DNA of 64,000 nucleotides, taken from the NCBI RefSeq assembly GCF_050279675.1, contig NZ_JBNNUK010000011.1, positions 66,638 to 130,637 on the forward strand. Direction: 5' to 3'. Under the pieces are notes generated by a model. It made no database searches and was not told the origin of the DNA. It was given only the letters and a program-made list of their open reading frames with translations. The DNA comes from Viridibacillus sp050279675 (GTDB lineage: Bacteria > Bacillota > Bacilli > Bacillales_A > Planococcaceae). The translations under genes and the position numbers were made by a program. Positions 17,072-25,076 of this stretch are shown piece after piece (the stretch's first letter is position 1; the number at the start of each line of letters is the position of its first letter).

Positions 17072-17938
17072 ATGACCAAAAAGACAGGATTGTTTGATGC
17101 GGATTTCACACTGACAACTATAGAGCTTACCGCTTCTATTAAAGGGGAGGAGGTAACTAGCGTTCGCTACAAGCTCTTTACAGAAGCGGTGAGAATATTA
17201 TATGTCAAATGGAGGTTAGTGGCTATAGAACGCGTACCATCAAGGATTATGATACAGTGCTGATGAACTTCTCAAAGAGTGCAGGGGTTACCTATTTGGA
17301 AGAAATCACTGTAGACACAGTTTACTCATGGCTTGATAGTATGCAGGTGGTGAATCAAACAAAGCTAACACGCCTAAAGGTTCTGAAATCGTTCTTAGGC
17401 AAGTGTTTCACCAATGGTTGGCTTAGCTTGAACTTTTGGCAAGCAATCAATGTGAAGGTAGATAAGAAGGTTAAAAAAGGAGCAAAGCCAAATGACATTG
17501 CAATCTTAGTGTCATTAATTGATAAAAGTACATTCATTGGTCTGAGAGATGTAACTGCAATTTTAACGATGTACAAGACAGGGATTCGCATTAACACGTT
17601 GGGGCAGCTAAGAGAGTCACATATTAATTGGGGAAACAAAGTGCTTGTGCTAGATGGAGCAATATAAAAAATCATCAGGTGTTAAAGTTACCAATAGATG
17701 ACCAATTAATGGATTTATGCCTAGTGCTAATCCAATGTAATGACAAGCTTAGAGAACACTATGGGGAGAGCAATACCAACATTGAACACGAAGTAAAATA
17801 ATGCCATTTCTAAACAGCTTACTAAGTATGCTAAGCGCTATGGATTTGAGAACGCTACTGAGGAACAACGAACATTTGAGATTACCAAAGAGAAAGTATT
17901 GCTAATGGTTATCATGTTTGCTGAGAATGAGATTTAAA
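17072..17938 (+). pseudogene. Tyrosine recombinase (phage/island integrase), multiply frameshifted
   Basis: GGAGGA 7 nt before ATG 17072 opens an N-terminal segment MTKKTGLFDADFTL that runs to YKLFTEAVRILYVK. The frame then shifts (about 17200-17210) to one reading GYRTRTIKDYDTVLMNF, a SAM-like core-binding domain. It goes on to the start of the catalytic domain with the first Arg (YKTGIRINTL). It stops at 17665 after an A-run, resumes in another frame (KNHQVLKLPIDDQLMDL) to 17801, and resumes once more as NNAISKQLTKYAKRYGFENA to 17938. The His, second Arg and Tyr of the active site are missing. It cannot be functional. Confidence 0.75.
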
Positions 17939-17941
17939 CAC

Positions 17942-18085
17942 TTCTTAGCTGAGATAGAGCATGTAGCAAGGCTCAACAGATTTAACTAAGAGTTAGCTTA
18001 CAACAAAAATCTTAGCAACCTGTTAGAAGAGTTTAACGAGAGTGTGAGGTTGATATTGAAGCAGAGGAATCATTTACTTAGGTAG
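17942..18085 (+). pseudogene. Decayed copy of the small gene at 19532-19789
   Basis: The frame FLAEIEHVARLNRFN then stop then ELAYNKNLSNLLEEFNES is closely similar to the C-terminal half of the protein at 19532-19789 (LLAEIKDAAKLNRFNFELAYNNNRSKLLEAF). The in-frame TAA replaces the TTT codon (Phe) of the intact copy. The two copies lie about 1.7 kb apart, and each is near a similar hairpin, so a segment was duplicated and one copy decayed. Confidence 0.6.
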
Positions 18086-18143
18086 TCTAAATGAAGCTAC
18101 TGAGCTGTCAGTGAGGGTACAGGAGCAAGTCTGGGGGCATAAC

Positions 18144-18174
18144 AAAAGGACTTGCATATAGTACAAGTCCTTTT
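18144..18174. terminator. Hairpin terminator, copy 1 of a repeated element
   Basis: AAAAGGACTTG pairs with CAAGTCCTTTT (18164-18174) around a 9-nt loop. The 20 bases from 18141 recur exactly at 19401. In the minus direction it ends the lipoprotein gene that stops at 18178. Confidence 0.75.
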
Positions 18175-18177
18175 GAA

Positions 18178-18948
18178 TCAGTTAGTAGGGAGCGTTGGAA
18201 CTTCAAATAAATATCCATCATAAAATGCAAATTGTATATAGTGACTATTTAGTTTGTATGTATAACTTGTCAATAAACCGTTATTTGGAGAGTCCATAAA
18301 ACCTGTATATTCTCCTTCTCCTAATAGTGTGAGAACTTCTGATAGAGGCATACCTTTAACAAGTTGTTCATAACCTTCTAGTGAAAGAGCAGGGGTGCCT
18401 ACTAAACCTGCTTGGCTTGTACTCGCTAGCTTACCATCAAAGAACATTAATGAAAGACTAGAATATCCTACTCCATCATATTTGTAGGATTCTATTCCTT
18501 CAGATGTAGAAGACATAGTAAGGTCAAGAGTACCCTCTAAATTTGTTAAAGCTGTAACTTCTTCATAAGTCATATTTGGCTGTAGTAACTTAAATAAATC
18601 CATAGTCATTTCTGATGAATGTTCAATAGTAGATTTGAATTTTGTTCCATCTTTTATTCCTGTAGCTTCTTCCATGTAGAGTTGATTAGCTGTTTCATAA
18701 TCAATGTCAAAATAGTCGGCAGTTTTCTGTATTACTAATTCATCGTGTTCTTCAGGACTATAGTCATCACCGAAGTTTGTCAGACTATCAAACTCACTTT
18801 GAGCATAGTCATATACTTCTTTACTTGTTGGGAAATCATTCTTGCTAGTGGCTTCAGCATTAGTTGGATTATCAGTCGTTTTCCCTACATCATTATTATT
18901 ACAAGCTACTAAAAATATTGATAAGAGTAGAATAAGGCTTAATCTCAT
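18178..18948 (-). CDS. Lipoprotein with two BLIP/SmpA-like repeats
   Basis: The 256-residue lipoprotein has a signal peptide MRLSLILLLSIF and lipobox LVAC. Two similar C-terminal repeats of about 55 residues each run from a TYEEVTAL or PLSEVLTLL helix through strands to a FDGKL or YDGYL turn. This resembles the beta-lactamase-inhibitor-protein/SmpA-like fold found in many Bacillales lipoproteins. GGAGGA is 7 nt before ATG 18948; an ATG at 18963 overlaps that site and is not used. Function is unknown. It lies inside the decayed island, so it is probably cargo. Confidence 0.75.
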   Translation of the reverse strand: MRLSLILLLSIFLVACNNNDVGKTTDNPTNAEATSKNDFPTSKEVYDYAQSEFDSLTNFGDDYSPEEHDELVIQKTADYFDIDYETANQLYMEEATGIKDGTKFKSTIEHSSEMTMDLFKLLQPNMTYEEVTALTNLEGTLDLTMSSTSEGIESYKYDGVGYSSLSLMFFDGKLASTSQAGLVGTPALSLEGYEQLVKGMPLSEVLTLLGEGEYTGFMDSPNNGLLTSYTYKLNSHYIQFAFYDGYLFEVPTLPTN

Positions 18949-19114
18949 AATTTGTTCCTCCAAATTGGTTTGTTAAATTGAGTAAAAAGTAATTACAGCC
19001 CTTATATTACAATGTATTTATAAATTTTGTAAGTATTGACTTTTTGTGGTGTAACTTGTTTATATGGGTTTGTTTCCAATTGCGATACGATGAGTACCTA
19101 AGATGATTACTTAG

Positions 19115-19372
19115 AAAGTTACAGAAGAATTAGGCTATAAGGCATTAGAATCTACATGTAAGCGTGATGGTAAGAAGGCTGATAGGGAGAAGAAAGAACT
19201 CAAAGCAACTGTTATGGAGCATAGAAAGCTTTTAGCTGATATGTACATGGAACATTGTGAGGGGCTGTTTGAAGTGTTCAATGGTGTTGCTATTGAGACT
19301 GATGATGAGATTGTTACAATTGCTCCTATTTGGCTCGCACAGGTCGATTCATTGGCTCGTGTCAAAGCCTAA
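19115..19372 (+). pseudogene. Start-less phage-like ORF fragment
   Basis: An open frame of 85 codons after a TAG encodes a charged protein (KVTEELGYKALESTCKRDG, then EKKELKATVMEHRKLLADM). It ends in IAPIWLAQVDSLARVKA and a TAA. There is no start codon with a ribosome site at its head; the first ATG is at about 19214. I do not recognise the family. Its position among integrase and resolvase remnants suggests a truncated island gene. Confidence 0.45.
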
Positions 19373-19400
19373 TGTTATAGGTAACTATAGGGTACAGTAG

Positions 19401-19454
19401 AACAAAAGGACTTGCATATATGATATACAATCATACACGCAAGTCCTGTTTTTT
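19401..19454. terminator. Hairpin terminator, copy 2 of a repeated element
   Basis: AAAAGGACTTGC (from 19404) pairs with GCAAGTCCTGTTTT (from 19439) across a loop that itself contains a small inverted repeat, and is followed by T-rich sequence. The first 20 bases are identical to those at 18141-18160. Confidence 0.65.
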
Positions 19455-19531
19455 CTTCAACTAATGTCTTCGTTAGCTTGTTTGATTTTTTGAGATTCTA
19501 AATTTCATTTGAGAGAGAAAATAGGCTAATA

Positions 19532-19789
19532 TTGCAGATAGCAAAGATAACAGTAATGGAATTGAAGTCGCCCCAAACTCTACTTCTTGACTTAAATTAC
19601 CACCTATTGAAGAAAAATCGGGAGTATAAGAAGCGTAAGGACAAGAACAAGCTCTTAGCTGAAATCAAGGATGCAGCCAAGCTGAACCGTTTCAACTTTG
19701 AGTTAGCTTATAACAACAATCGTAGCAAGCTCTTAGAAGCATTTAGCGAGCCTGTGAGCATTGATACAGGCTCACAACAGTTAGTTTGA
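19532..19789 (+). CDS. Small basic helical protein of unknown function (island gene)
   Basis: The 85-residue ORF begins with TTG and has no clear ribosome site, so the start is uncertain. It is Lys/Arg/Asn-rich and looks fully helical (YHLLKKNREYKKRKDKNKLL, then KLNRFNFELAYNNNRSKLL). A decayed paralogue lies at 17942-18085. The pairing of two copies and the flanking recombinase relics point to phage or island origin. I assign no function. Confidence 0.45.
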   Translation: MQIAKITVMELKSPQTLLLDLNYHLLKKNREYKKRKDKNKLLAEIKDAAKLNRFNFELAYNNNRSKLLEAFSEPVSIDTGSQQLV

Positions 19790-19843
19790 TAGATTTGATA
19801 TTGCCTATTCAACATACGGTACTTTATACAAACGCTCGGTAAC

Positions 19844-20566
19844 TTAACGTCTACCAATAGGTTTTTTGCCTGAATATTTATCGGCTAATTTCATGAATTT
19901 ATCCATTTGGTCAGGGTTCTCAATAGCCTTCGCTAAAAACATTTCCATAGCTTTATCTTCGGGTTTACTAGAAGTGTTTTTTTGAATTTGTCCCACTACC
20001 AAATCTACAGTTTGTTCAAAGGCTTCGTTATTTCGAACATTAATTAATTCTTTAAGTTCCTCTATAGAATCTTGAATATTCAAAAGGAAAGGAATTGCAC
20101 TTTGAGCTTCAGTTCTTGGAGTATTAGTATTTGTAGAATCTTCAGTTTCCTCTTGAATGTTAAAGGATTCAATAGTTTCTTTCAAACGTTCTTTTGCAGC
20201 GTCAACTTTGTCTAAATCAGTTAACAGGTAAGAGATTGTTCTTAGGCTTGCTAAATCAAAAGGGATTTGTGTTGATTCATCTTTAATCAAAATTAAAGGT
20301 TTGTTTAGAGCATGACGATAACCGATTTCGTAAAATGCATTAGGGTTGTGGTCTGTCATATCTGCGATAACTAAGTCAGAGTTTTCTAAGTGTTGGACGA
20401 TAGTATTATCAATCTTATCAACCGTATTAAGTTTATCAACACGAACAACATTAAAGTCTAAACTTTCACAGATAGGCTCAATAATATGTTTCAGAACTTT
20501 ATCCGAACGTTTTCTTTGTGGAGAATCATCTGCTCCAATTGGACACACTATAAAGCAAGTTTTCAT
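19844..20566 (-). CDS. TIR-like / nucleoside 2-deoxyribosyltransferase-fold protein
   Basis: The 240-residue protein has an N-terminal flavodoxin-like nucleotide domain (residues 1-115). It shows CFIVCPIGADDSPQRKRSD, IIEPICESLDFNVVRVD, SDLVIADMTDHNPNAFYEIGYRHAL and a short strand PLILI. This is the pattern of TIR-like and deoxyribosyltransferase-like families, where the YEIG Glu is the likely catalytic residue on NAD or nucleosides. Residues about 150-240 are a helical acidic extension. GGAGG is 7 nt before ATG 20566. It lies in a mobile-island relic, a common place for such proteins in anti-phage defence; no partner gene is visible. Confidence 0.68.
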   Translation of the reverse strand: MKTCFIVCPIGADDSPQRKRSDKVLKHIIEPICESLDFNVVRVDKLNTVDKIDNTIVQHLENSDLVIADMTDHNPNAFYEIGYRHALNKPLILIKDESTQIPFDLASLRTISYLLTDLDKVDAAKERLKETIESFNIQEETEDSTNTNTPRTEAQSAIPFLLNIQDSIEELKELINVRNNEAFEQTVDLVVGQIQKNTSSKPEDKAMEMFLAKAIENPDQMDKFMKLADKYSGKKPIGRR

Positions 20567-21040
20567 AATAAAACCTCCAAGGGTATATTCATACCAAAAA
20601 TTGAATTTATCGGTACTTTGGTATTGTAGCATGGTTCAATACATTTATGTAAAAAAATGTAAAATACTGTTACAGTAGACGGTGCGAGTGCGTTTGACTG
20701 CTTCGCATAAATTGAAACGGTCTTTCTTTTTGTCTGACGGATAGCGAAATCTTAAATTGTTGATTGCAGCACTGACCTAGACAGAGCAGGAGAAACTAAT
20801 TTGATTATTATACTTGATTATTGGAGTTTGACGATAGTAATAGCGATAATGAGATGTACGGATAAATATATTACATTTAACGACCGTTTGATGTAACGAA
20901 TTATTCAGAATGACGGAGCTTGATTTGGTGGGCTTTTGAAGTTACAAAAAAACATTACATTTAAAATTACATAAAAGGCTTACATCAATTGAGTGTGATG
21001 ATAGAGTAAATGTAACGTTAAATGTAATTGGAGGACTATT
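20567..21040. promoter_or_regulatory. Intergenic region with repeated TTACATTTAA-type sites
   Basis: There are no genes here. The motif TTACATTTAA occurs at 20871-20880 and about 20955-20964, and its inverse TTAAATGTAA at about 21018-21027. Partial copies (ATGTAACG, ATTACATAA, TTACATC, AAATGTAACG) lie between them. The last copy overlaps the leader of the resolvase stub at 21041. The arrangement looks like an operator array or recombinase binding region for the island. Confidence 0.4.
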
Positions 21041-21223
21041 ATGAATAACATACAAGTTATTGCCTATGCTCGTGTATCAACAGAGCAACAGGAAATAGCA
21101 AGGCAACTAGATGCATTAGCCACTTGGGCAATGAAGAGATACGAGAACAACTTTGTGAAGCTGAAGGATAGTGGAATCACTGATGATGAAATCAACAAAA
21201 TAATGGAAGGTTTATTACTTTAG
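21041..21223 (+). pseudogene. Serine recombinase (resolvase/invertase) stub
   Basis: GGAGG precedes ATG 21041. The 60-residue frame starts VIAYARVSTEQQ, the catalytic-Ser motif of resolvases (YxRVST), followed by the usual RQLDAL. It then jumps to WAMKRYENNFVKLKDSGITD, unlike the continuing catalytic domain. The protein is far too short for a functional recombinase (at least 180 residues), so this is a deletion relic or a fused remnant. Confidence 0.65.
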
Positions 21224-21855
21224 ATAGCACTGTTGTGAGTGTAACTTTCGGTGATTAGGTGGTATAAACTACATGTTTATATCCTTTTTTTGTTATGTAC
21301 ATAAATTGTAATGGGAAGTTATCCTTTAAAAGGAATATTTTTTAGGAAGATGATTTATATTGACTAAGATTTTTAATAGCCTTGATCCAACCACTATCAT
21401 ACCCCTACCTCATAGGGTGGGTCTGGTTCTTTTTATCCGCTTACTCCTACAATATTGGACACTTCAAATACAGGATTCATGGAAATGTAGATGGCTGTTC
21501 TTATTCCTGATAGTTTATTACAAGCTATGTCAGAGAATAAGGCAGTCATTTTTGCACCAATTTGTTGTCCTCAACTCAGACTTCGTGCTCTGAATATAAT
21601 TAATTTAAAGCTTTTCAAGCTAAAAACTGAATCACTTCTACAGCTAACAAATATATTTTTAAAATGCTATGGTTAAAAATTTAATTATATTATTGGTAAT
21701 AACCTCCTACTAAGCTTGCATTGGCATAGACATTTTCTTGAAAAATTATTGATGTTGCCATTTAAATAAATATTCCCATTTTATACATATTTATTTTCAT
21801 CTTATTTCACATTTGTCTTGTAAAATTAGCACTAATTGGAGGGAGAGAATAAAAA
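21224..21855. other. Intergenic region upstream of the nos operon, no supported gene
   Basis: This stretch of 632 bp contains short frames without plausible starts or family motifs. A partial inverted repeat rich in CCC/GGG (ACCCCTACCTCATAGGGTGGGT-like, about 21401-21422) resembles copper-regulator operators only loosely. The last 100 bases are AT-rich with TAAAAT (about 21820-21825) as a possible -10, and GGAGGGAG ahead of the nosL start. Confidence 0.4.
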
Positions 21856-22467
21856 ATGAAAAAACAATTAGCCTTAACGGTTGTTATTGCGGCAGCCCTA
21901 CTTAGTGCATGCGGTCAAGAAGACAATAAAACAACAGGTAAAAGTACCACATCAGAAAGTAAATCAACAGAACAAAGCACTGTGGATTCTGAAACTACTA
22001 CCAATGCAGTAAAAGATCATTTGCATGAACCAACAAAAGATACGGTATGTGAATTCTGCAACATGAAAGTATATGAAATGGATCATGAAATGGGAGCATT
22101 TTCAGCACAAGGCATTAAAGAAGATGGATCAGTCGTGTTCTTTGATGATGTGGGCTGTATGCTAAATCAGGAACGTAAAGATGAATTAGAGTTAGAAAAG
22201 TTTGTACGTGATAATGATTCAAAAGATTGGTTAAAACTAGAGGATGCCGTTATTGTGAAAGCGGATATTAAAACACCAATGAATTATGGTTACGCCTATT
22301 TCAAAGATCAAGAAAGTGCGGATATCTTTATCGCAGGAAATGATAACTCAAAAGTAGTAGCGCTATCAGACGTTGATAAAGTTTCAAATGATCGTTACAA
22401 GAAAATGAAAGATCGCCATTCTAGTGAATCGATGAATATGGACATGAAATCAAAGGATGGTCACTAA
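21856..22467 (+). CDS. nosL: NosL-family copper-binding lipoprotein (copy 1)
   Basis: The 203-residue lipoprotein has a signal peptide ending LLSAC (Cys19). A Thr/Ser-rich linker follows, then the NosL core with the Cu(I) site CEFCNM (Cys65, Cys68, Met70). FFDDVGCML and MNYGYAYFKDQESAD follow. NosL delivers copper on the outside of the membrane for assembly of nitrous oxide reductase. The C-terminus is extended and Met/His-rich (MNMDMKSKDGH), which may add copper ligands. It leads a five-gene operon; a second, shorter NosL is encoded two genes on. Confidence 0.88.
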   Translation: MKKQLALTVVIAAALLSACGQEDNKTTGKSTTSESKSTEQSTVDSETTTNAVKDHLHEPTKDTVCEFCNMKVYEMDHEMGAFSAQGIKEDGSVVFFDDVGCMLNQERKDELELEKFVRDNDSKDWLKLEDAVIVKADIKTPMNYGYAYFKDQESADIFIAGNDNSKVVALSDVDKVSNDRYKKMKDRHSSESMNMDMKSKDGH

Positions 22468-22522
22468 CCGTATGAATAAAGGGCTGGAGGAGACTCTAGC
22501 CTTTTTGTTTGGAGGTGGAAAG

Positions 22523-23812
22523 ATGAAACATCTGTTGACAATACTATACCATTTTGTTTTGTTATGGCTCATTTTCGCAATGCCTGCTAAAGCAGATCAG
22601 CTATCTTTACAGGAACAAATCGATGGGACACCAGCCGGTAGTGTGCTAGAACTTGAGGATGGTGTTTATACAGGACAGATTACTATTACAAAACCAATTA
22701 CATTAAGGGGTTCCAAACATACCATGCTAGAAGGTAGTGGAAAAGAACCGTTATTGAAGATTGAAAATGTGCAAAATGTAACGTTAGAAAATATTCATAT
22801 TACCGATGCCCATGTAGGCATTGTCGTGAAAAATACTTCGCAAGTAAATTTAAACAATGTACAGCTTCGAAATGTTTGGAGCGGTGTTCAAATTTATAAT
22901 TCTAAACATGTGGTAGTAAATAATTTAAAAATTAAAGGAATTAATGGGCATTATTCAAAAAAAGGAAATGGTCTGGATGTGTTTAACAGTAACGATTTAA
23001 CTATTTCAAATAACAAAGTGCAAGACGTACAGGATGGTTTTTATATTGAAAAGGCTCAGGCAATCAAACTAACCGATAACGCTATTAAAAATAGTCGTTA
23101 TGGCATCCACTTTATGTATACTGAAGATGCAATTGCCGAACAGAACGATTTCAATCAAAATGTGACGGGTATTATGCTCATGATGACGGAAGATACGCAG
23201 TTACAAAACAATCATGTGACAGAGCAAAATGGCTTGAATGGTTCTGGAATGGTGCTGTTTGAAGCAAAAAATATCGACGTTCTTTCTAACCATTTCCAGA
23301 ATAATAGAACAGCCCTCTCTACACAAAAACTAACGACTTCAACGGTGGAGTATAATACATTCCAGATGAATCAAACCGCAATTGAACTCCTTCGTTCTAA
23401 CAAGGAGAACACCGTATATGCAAATGACTTTGTGGGTAATATTGTTAATTTGCGATCCGATGGAACCAGTAGTAGCATTTCTCATAATTACTACGATGAT
23501 TATGATGGCATAGATATTGATGACAATGGTATTGGTGATAGTCCTTATGTGGCATTGCAAAGCTTTGGGCAATGGATGGTGCGCAAGCCCAGTTATCAAT
23601 ATTTCATCGAATCACCAAGTGTAGTGCTATTAAATAAAATGGATCGCCAAACGAATGCAATAGAAACTGAGCTTTTAGTAGATAAAGAACCGATGATGCA
23701 TAGTGCTCAAAAAGCGACAACTGCAGGGAATATACAACTGTGGCAAGTAGTTACCGGTCTTGCAGGACTAGTGCTCGGATTATGGTTATGGAGAAAGGAA
23801 GCAAGTGTATGA
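22523..23812 (+). CDS. nosD: NosD-type periplasmic right-handed beta-helix protein
   Basis: The 429-residue protein has a signal peptide (MKHLLTILYHF to AMPAKA), then many parallel beta-helix turns of the NosD/CASH type (ITITKPITLRG, ENIHITDAHVGIVVKN, NNKVQDVQDGFYIEKA). It ends with a single C-terminal membrane helix (LWQVVTGLAGLVLGLWLW) and a short basic tail. NosD works with the NosFY ABC complex in Cu-site maturation. GGAGGTGG is well placed for ATG 22523; an ATG at 22457 inside nosL would put 22 odd residues before the signal peptide. Confidence 0.86.
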   Translation: MKHLLTILYHFVLLWLIFAMPAKADQLSLQEQIDGTPAGSVLELEDGVYTGQITITKPITLRGSKHTMLEGSGKEPLLKIENVQNVTLENIHITDAHVGIVVKNTSQVNLNNVQLRNVWSGVQIYNSKHVVVNNLKIKGINGHYSKKGNGLDVFNSNDLTISNNKVQDVQDGFYIEKAQAIKLTDNAIKNSRYGIHFMYTEDAIAEQNDFNQNVTGIMLMMTEDTQLQNNHVTEQNGLNGSGMVLFEAKNIDVLSNHFQNNRTALSTQKLTTSTVEYNTFQMNQTAIELLRSNKENTVYANDFVGNIVNLRSDGTSSSISHNYYDDYDGIDIDDNGIGDSPYVALQSFGQWMVRKPSYQYFIESPSVVLLNKMDRQTNAIETELLVDKEPMMHSAQKATTAGNIQLWQVVTGLAGLVLGLWLWRKEASV

Positions 23813-24264
23813 AGAAAAGATGGTTAGTTGTCTTATTCGCTGCAGTCTTATTATTACAAGCTTGTAGTAATAAAGACTATAAACCGCGTGGAATCGTCAG
23901 TGAAACGGATGTCTGTAAGGTGTGCAATATGAGTATTGTGCATGAAGAATATGCTGGACAAATTGCCTTATCGAATGGGGACTATGAAATGTTTGATGAT
24001 CTAGGTTGTTTAATTGAATATATGAAGAATCTGAACAAAGGCGATATTGGTAAAGCCTTTATTAAAGATGAGGGCGAAAAGAATTGGGTCGATGTTAAAA
24101 CAGCTTCATACGTGTATGACAAAGATATTTGGACACCGATGTCATATGGCGTCATTGCCTTTGAATCTAAAGATTCAGCACAACAATATATCGATAAAGA
24201 AGGCACAGGGCAATTGATGAGCTACTCTGATTTAGATGCATTTAAATGGGGTGTCCATCATTGA
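23809..24264 (+). CDS. nosL: NosL-family copper-binding lipoprotein (copy 2)
   Basis: The 151-residue lipoprotein has lipobox LLQAC (Cys19), copper motif CKVCNM (Cys36, Cys39, Met41), MFDDLGCLIEYM and WTPMSYGVIAF. It overlaps the nosD stop by 4 bp (ATGA), showing translational coupling. Two NosL paralogues in one operon, flanking nosD, suggest distinct copper donors or redox forms. Confidence 0.88.
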   Translation: MKKRWLVVLFAAVLLLQACSNKDYKPRGIVSETDVCKVCNMSIVHEEYAGQIALSNGDYEMFDDLGCLIEYMKNLNKGDIGKAFIKDEGEKNWVDVKTASYVYDKDIWTPMSYGVIAFESKDSAQQYIDKEGTGQLMSYSDLDAFKWGVHH

Positions 24265-25076
24265 TTAACGGACTTTTCATACGACTTGAATGGAAGCAAA
24301 TGCTCCGAAGTCGCTGGATGCAACTAGTGGCTGTATTATTTGTGTTTGTCTTCGCAGCGATATCGATAATACAGCAAATTGCTTTACCTGAGATAAATGG
24401 TTTCAACAGACAAACAGCTAGCTTCTTAAATTTACTCCTATTCCTATTGCCTCTTTTCATCTTAACAATCGGAAGTATGGGGATAGCGAATGATTTGGAA
24501 TCAGGCTGGTTCTCATTATTAAAAACATATCCTATGACAATAAAGAATTATATTCTTGGGAAGTATGTGGCACTACTCTTATCCTTCATGCTTATTTTAC
24601 TATTGGCTTTTAGTATTGTACTAGTCATGAGTAGTTTAGCAGGTCAAGTTCATTTGTCACTTGTTTTCGTTGGCTTATCCAGCGTAACAATCCTAATTTT
24701 TTCAGCGTTAGCGATTGTTTGCGGGGTGGTGGCCAAAAGTCGTCTTCATGCGTTAGCGTTGTCACTTCTAGCTTGGGCATTTGCATTGCTCCTGTTGTCT
24801 TATGCGTTAATGGCAGTGGGTACATTAGTAGCTGGCCATACTTTGCAAAAGTTAACAATTGTCATGATTCATTTAAATCCAGCCGAATGGGTTCGTTTTG
24901 GCTATTTCATCTTTTCTGGACAACACTCAGTTCTTGGTCCTTCTTTTTATGAATTCACTGAATTTTATAGCTCGCTAGCAGGCCTTGTTGTATATATCCT
25001 CGTAACGATTGGTTGGATTGTATTGCCTTTATTATTTGCTGGGTTTTTATTGCGTAAAAAGGGGGACCAAGTATGA
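24261..25076 (+). CDS. nosY: NosY-type ABC permease
   Basis: The 271-residue membrane protein has six predicted helices (start near LVAVLFVFVFAAI, end WIVLPLLFAGFLL) and the ABC-2/NosY layout. GGGGTG lies 7 nt before a TTG at 24261 that overlaps the nosL stop; an in-frame ATG at 24246 lacks a ribosome site. It pairs with the NosF-type ATPase whose ATG overlaps its stop (ATGA). Together they probably move a sulfur or other factor for copper-cluster assembly. Confidence 0.8.
   Translation: MINGLFIRLEWKQMLRSRWMQLVAVLFVFVFAAISIIQQIALPEINGFNRQTASFLNLLLFLLPLFILTIGSMGIANDLESGWFSLLKTYPMTIKNYILGKYVALLLSFMLILLLAFSIVLVMSSLAGQVHLSLVFVGLSSVTILIFSALAIVCGVVAKSRLHALALSLLAWAFALLLLSYALMAVGTLVAGHTLQKLTIVMIHLNPAEWVRFGYFIFSGQHSVLGPSFYEFTEFYSSLAGLVVYILVTIGWIVLPLLFAGFLLRKKGDQV

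Noticed and set aside
16955..17263. ORF starting at 16955
   Set aside because: Its first part covers the terminator after the tRNA-like fragment; only the part from ATG 17072 with GGAGGA is plausible and belongs to the integrase relic.
21401..21422. CsoR-type copper operator ahead of nosL
   Set aside because: The GC-rich inverted repeat is imperfect and about 430 bp from the nosL start; support is too weak for a feature.
21360..21676. Two overlapping short ORFs upstream of nosL
   Set aside because: No ribosome sites, no motif, and both overlap each other in different frames.
22457..22522. Upstream ATG extension of nosD
   Set aside because: It would place 22 charged residues before a clean signal peptide and overlaps nosL; ATG 22523 has GGAGGTGG.
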